This document shows, in pieces, positions 62,495 through 64,000 of a stretch of DNA of 64,000 nt. The notes below the pieces were generated by a model that worked only from the letters and a program-made list of their open reading frames with translations, had not been told where the DNA came from and ran no database searches. Position numbers and translations under genes: made by a program. Source of the DNA: Salegentibacter salinarum (GTDB lineage: Bacteria; Bacteroidota; Bacteroidia; Flavobacteriales; Flavobacteriaceae); NCBI RefSeq assembly GCF_900168115.1, contig NZ_FUZC01000007.1, positions 62,001 through 126,000 of the forward strand, given 5' to 3'. How positions within the stretch are numbered: position 1 is the first letter of the stretch; the number at the start of each line of letters is the position of its first letter.

Positions 62495-64000
62495 ATGCAG
62501 AATAAAATAGCCTCTGTCATATTTTCTACACGTATAATGGCAGTCTTATTTGTGGTCTATGCAATAGCCCTGGCGTTCGGAACATTTATTGAAAGTTGGT
62601 ACAGTATAGAAACCGCAAGAGTGTTAATATATAACGCCTGGTGGTTTGAAGCAATTATGGTGTTTTTTGTGATCAATTTCGCCGGAAATATTAAACGATA
62701 TAATCTTCACAAGCGCGAAAAATGGTCTTCACTTTTAATCCATTTATCGTTTGTTTTAATTTTAGTGGGTGCCTTTATTACCCGGTATATTAGTTACGAA
62801 GGGGTAATGCCTATTACTGAAGGTGAAACTACCAATATCATGCTTTCAGAAAAAACCTATTTCACCGCCTTTATTGATGGTGAAATTGACGGGGAACCCC
62901 GCCGAAGGGTTTTGGAAGAACCGGTGCTTTTTGCTCCGGAAACCGAAAATGATTACGTACTGAATACCGATTATAACGGGCAACCGGTCACGATAGAAGC
63001 TACCAATTTTATTTATGGAGCTAAAGAAGAGTTAGTCCCTGCCGATGATGGGGAAAATCACCTTAAACTGGTTGAAGCCGGGGGTGGTAATCGTCACGAT
63101 CACTATTTAAAAGAGGGCGAAGTTCAAAATATTCATAATGTTTTATTTGCGCTAAATGAACCTACCGATGGTGCAATTAATATAACTTATGAAGAAGAAA
63201 CCGGAAAATACACTATAAACTCTCCATTTGAAGGCGATTATATGCGAATGGCCGACCAGGAGAAAGGAGATTTAGCAAAAGATTCTACCCAGAATTTGAT
63301 GCTGCGTTCTCTTTATAATATAGGGACTATGCAATTTGTAATTCCTGAACCGGTGGTAAAGGGAAAATACGATATTGTAAAAACCCCTGAAAAAACTGAT
63401 GGCCAAAGCGATGCGCTTACAGTTAAGGTCACTTCTGAGGGAGAATTTGAAACCGTTACTATAATGGGTGGGCAGGGAATTCCCAGCGAACCTCATAAAG
63501 TAGAAGTCGCCGGACTGGAATTATTTTTGAATTATGGTAGTAAAGAGATAGAATTGCCTTTTGCTTTAAAACTCAACGATTTTATTGCAAATAGATATCC
63601 GGGGACTGAAAACAGTTATTCTTCATTTAAAAGTAAAGTTGAAATTGTGGAAGAAGGAAAAGAAAATGTTCCCTACGAGATTTATATGAACCACGTTTTA
63701 GATCACAAGGGCTTCAGGTTTTTCCAGGCCAGTTTTATGCCAGATGAAAGCGGAACCGTGCTTTCTGTAAATCACGATTTCTGGGGTACCTGGGTGACTT
63801 ATATTGGCTACTTCCTGCTTTATTTAGGCTTGATGCTAATTTTATTTGATAAAGGCTCACGCTTTGGAAACCTTAAGGATATGCTTGAAAAAGTAAAGGA
63901 TAAGAAGAAAAAATTAACTACCGTTCTTATTTTCTTTATGGCTACCGGCTCTATGTTTGCGCAAATTCCGGGAGACGAGCACGAACACGCTGAATCGGCT
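62495..64000 (+). CDS. Cytochrome c biogenesis protein, CcsB/ResB-type (3' end beyond window)
   Basis: The frame from the ATG at 62495 stays open to the window edge (502 residues). It has three membrane helices near the start (IMAVLFVVYAIALAFGTFIE; NAWWFEAIMVFFVINFAGNI; WSSLLIHLSFVLILVGAFI), then a periplasmic domain of about 300 residues. A fourth helix follows (WVTYIGYFLLYLGLMLILF), and a hydrophobic segment near the end. The HL and ResB-like helix order, and the long periplasmic part, match the ResB half of CcsBA fusions common in Bacteroidota. These move heme to the periplasm for cytochrome c assembly. The CcsA half is probably encoded just past the edge. Confidence 0.88.
   Translation, partial: MQNKIASVIFSTRIMAVLFVVYAIALAFGTFIESWYSIETARVLIYNAWWFEAIMVFFVINFAGNIKRYNLHKREKWSSLLIHLSFVLILVGAFITRYISYEGVMPITEGETTNIMLSEKTYFTAFIDGEIDGEPRRRVLEEPVLFAPETENDYVLNTDYNGQPVTIEATNFIYGAKEELVPADDGENHLKLVEAGGGNRHDHYLKEGEVQNIHNVLFALNEPTDGAINITYEEETGKYTINSPFEGDYMRMADQEKGDLAKDSTQNLMLRSLYNIGTMQFVIPEPVVKGKYDIVKTPEKTDGQSDALTVKVTSEGEFETVTIMGGQGIPSEPHKVEVAGLELFLNYGSKEIELPFALKLNDFIANRYPGTENSYSSFKSKVEIVEEGKENVPYEIYMNHVLDHKGFRFFQASFMPDESGTVLSVNHDFWGTWVTYIGYFLLYLGLMLILFDKGSRFGNLKDMLEKVKDKKKKLTTVLIFFMATGSMFAQIPGDEHEHAESA

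Noticed and set aside
1-64000. CRISPR arrays, rRNA and tRNA genes
   Set aside because: No regular direct repeats with unique spacers and no tRNA-like or rRNA-like sequence was seen on either strand, although a covariance search could not be run.

Overview
The window is a low-GC chromosomal segment of a Bacteroidota bacterium, most likely a marine-type member of the Flavobacteriaceae (Gramella/Salegentibacter/Zunongwangia-like). This is inferred from promoters of the Bacteroidetes type (TAnnTTTG -7 boxes), a TonB receptor with an N-terminal carboxypeptidase-like domain, a CcsB/ResB-type cytochrome c biogenesis protein, a UbiA/Maf/KdsC-like/DUF2520 cluster and an acyl-CoA carboxylase operon. 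No rRNA, tRNA or CRISPR array was seen.

Layout. 1-9.6 kb: loosely organised accessory genes (AI-2E-type permease end, sulfotransferase-like protein, degenerate metallo-beta-lactamase-fold protein, DUF389, DUF2071, M50-like protease, atypical CDF transporter with a half-size binding lipoprotein, DUF2243, a frameshifted SDR and a DUF302 remnant). 9.6-14.4 kb: TonB receptor and gamma-glutamyltransferase, the latter behind a perfect 16-bp inverted repeat. 14.4-18.9 kb: a decayed or mobile region with a pseudogene, an internally deleted IS110-family element, a Fur-CDF metal module, a MepB-like gene, structured repeats between genes that look like cassette boundaries, and an ORF-less group II intron. 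18.9-27.7 kb: hydrolase, outer-membrane-associated protein, second CzcD-like transporter, SbcCD and hemolysin III.

27.8-51 kb is the most interesting part. A Crp/Fnr-type regulator is followed by five copies of the palindrome GTAAC-N4-GTTAC. In every case exactly 22 nt separate the palindrome from a TAnnTTTG-like -7 box. The five promoters face (i) a TauE/SafE exporter, methyltransferase-like gene, cytochrome bd oxidase and two SAM methyltransferases; (ii) an acetolactate-decarboxylase-like secreted protein, followed by DoxX, DsrE and a SoxB-like metallophosphoesterase; (iii) a porin plus MFS transporter; (iv) a desaturase-like membrane protein plus persulfide dioxygenase-rhodanese; and (v) a split YeeE/YedE sulfur transporter. 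I read this as a sulfide/sulfane-sulfur stress regulon run by a Crp/Fnr protein with three clustered cysteines. The motif and spacing are visible in the sequence; the inducer is inference.

Between and after these lie a Fic pseudogene, an aldo/keto reductase, the acyl-CoA carboxylase operon, an XRE regulator and a 2-hydroxyacid dehydrogenase. 51-64 kb holds a TRIC-type channel, thioredoxin reductase, a PIG-L deacetylase/35-aa membrane peptide/sodium symporter/Gfo-Idh-MocA set, MscS, and the Maf/UbiA/SMR/KdsC-like/DUF2520 cluster. It ends in a truncated CcsB/ResB gene. Three related palindromic intergenic repeats and a shared terminator stem are scattered over 33-53 kb.
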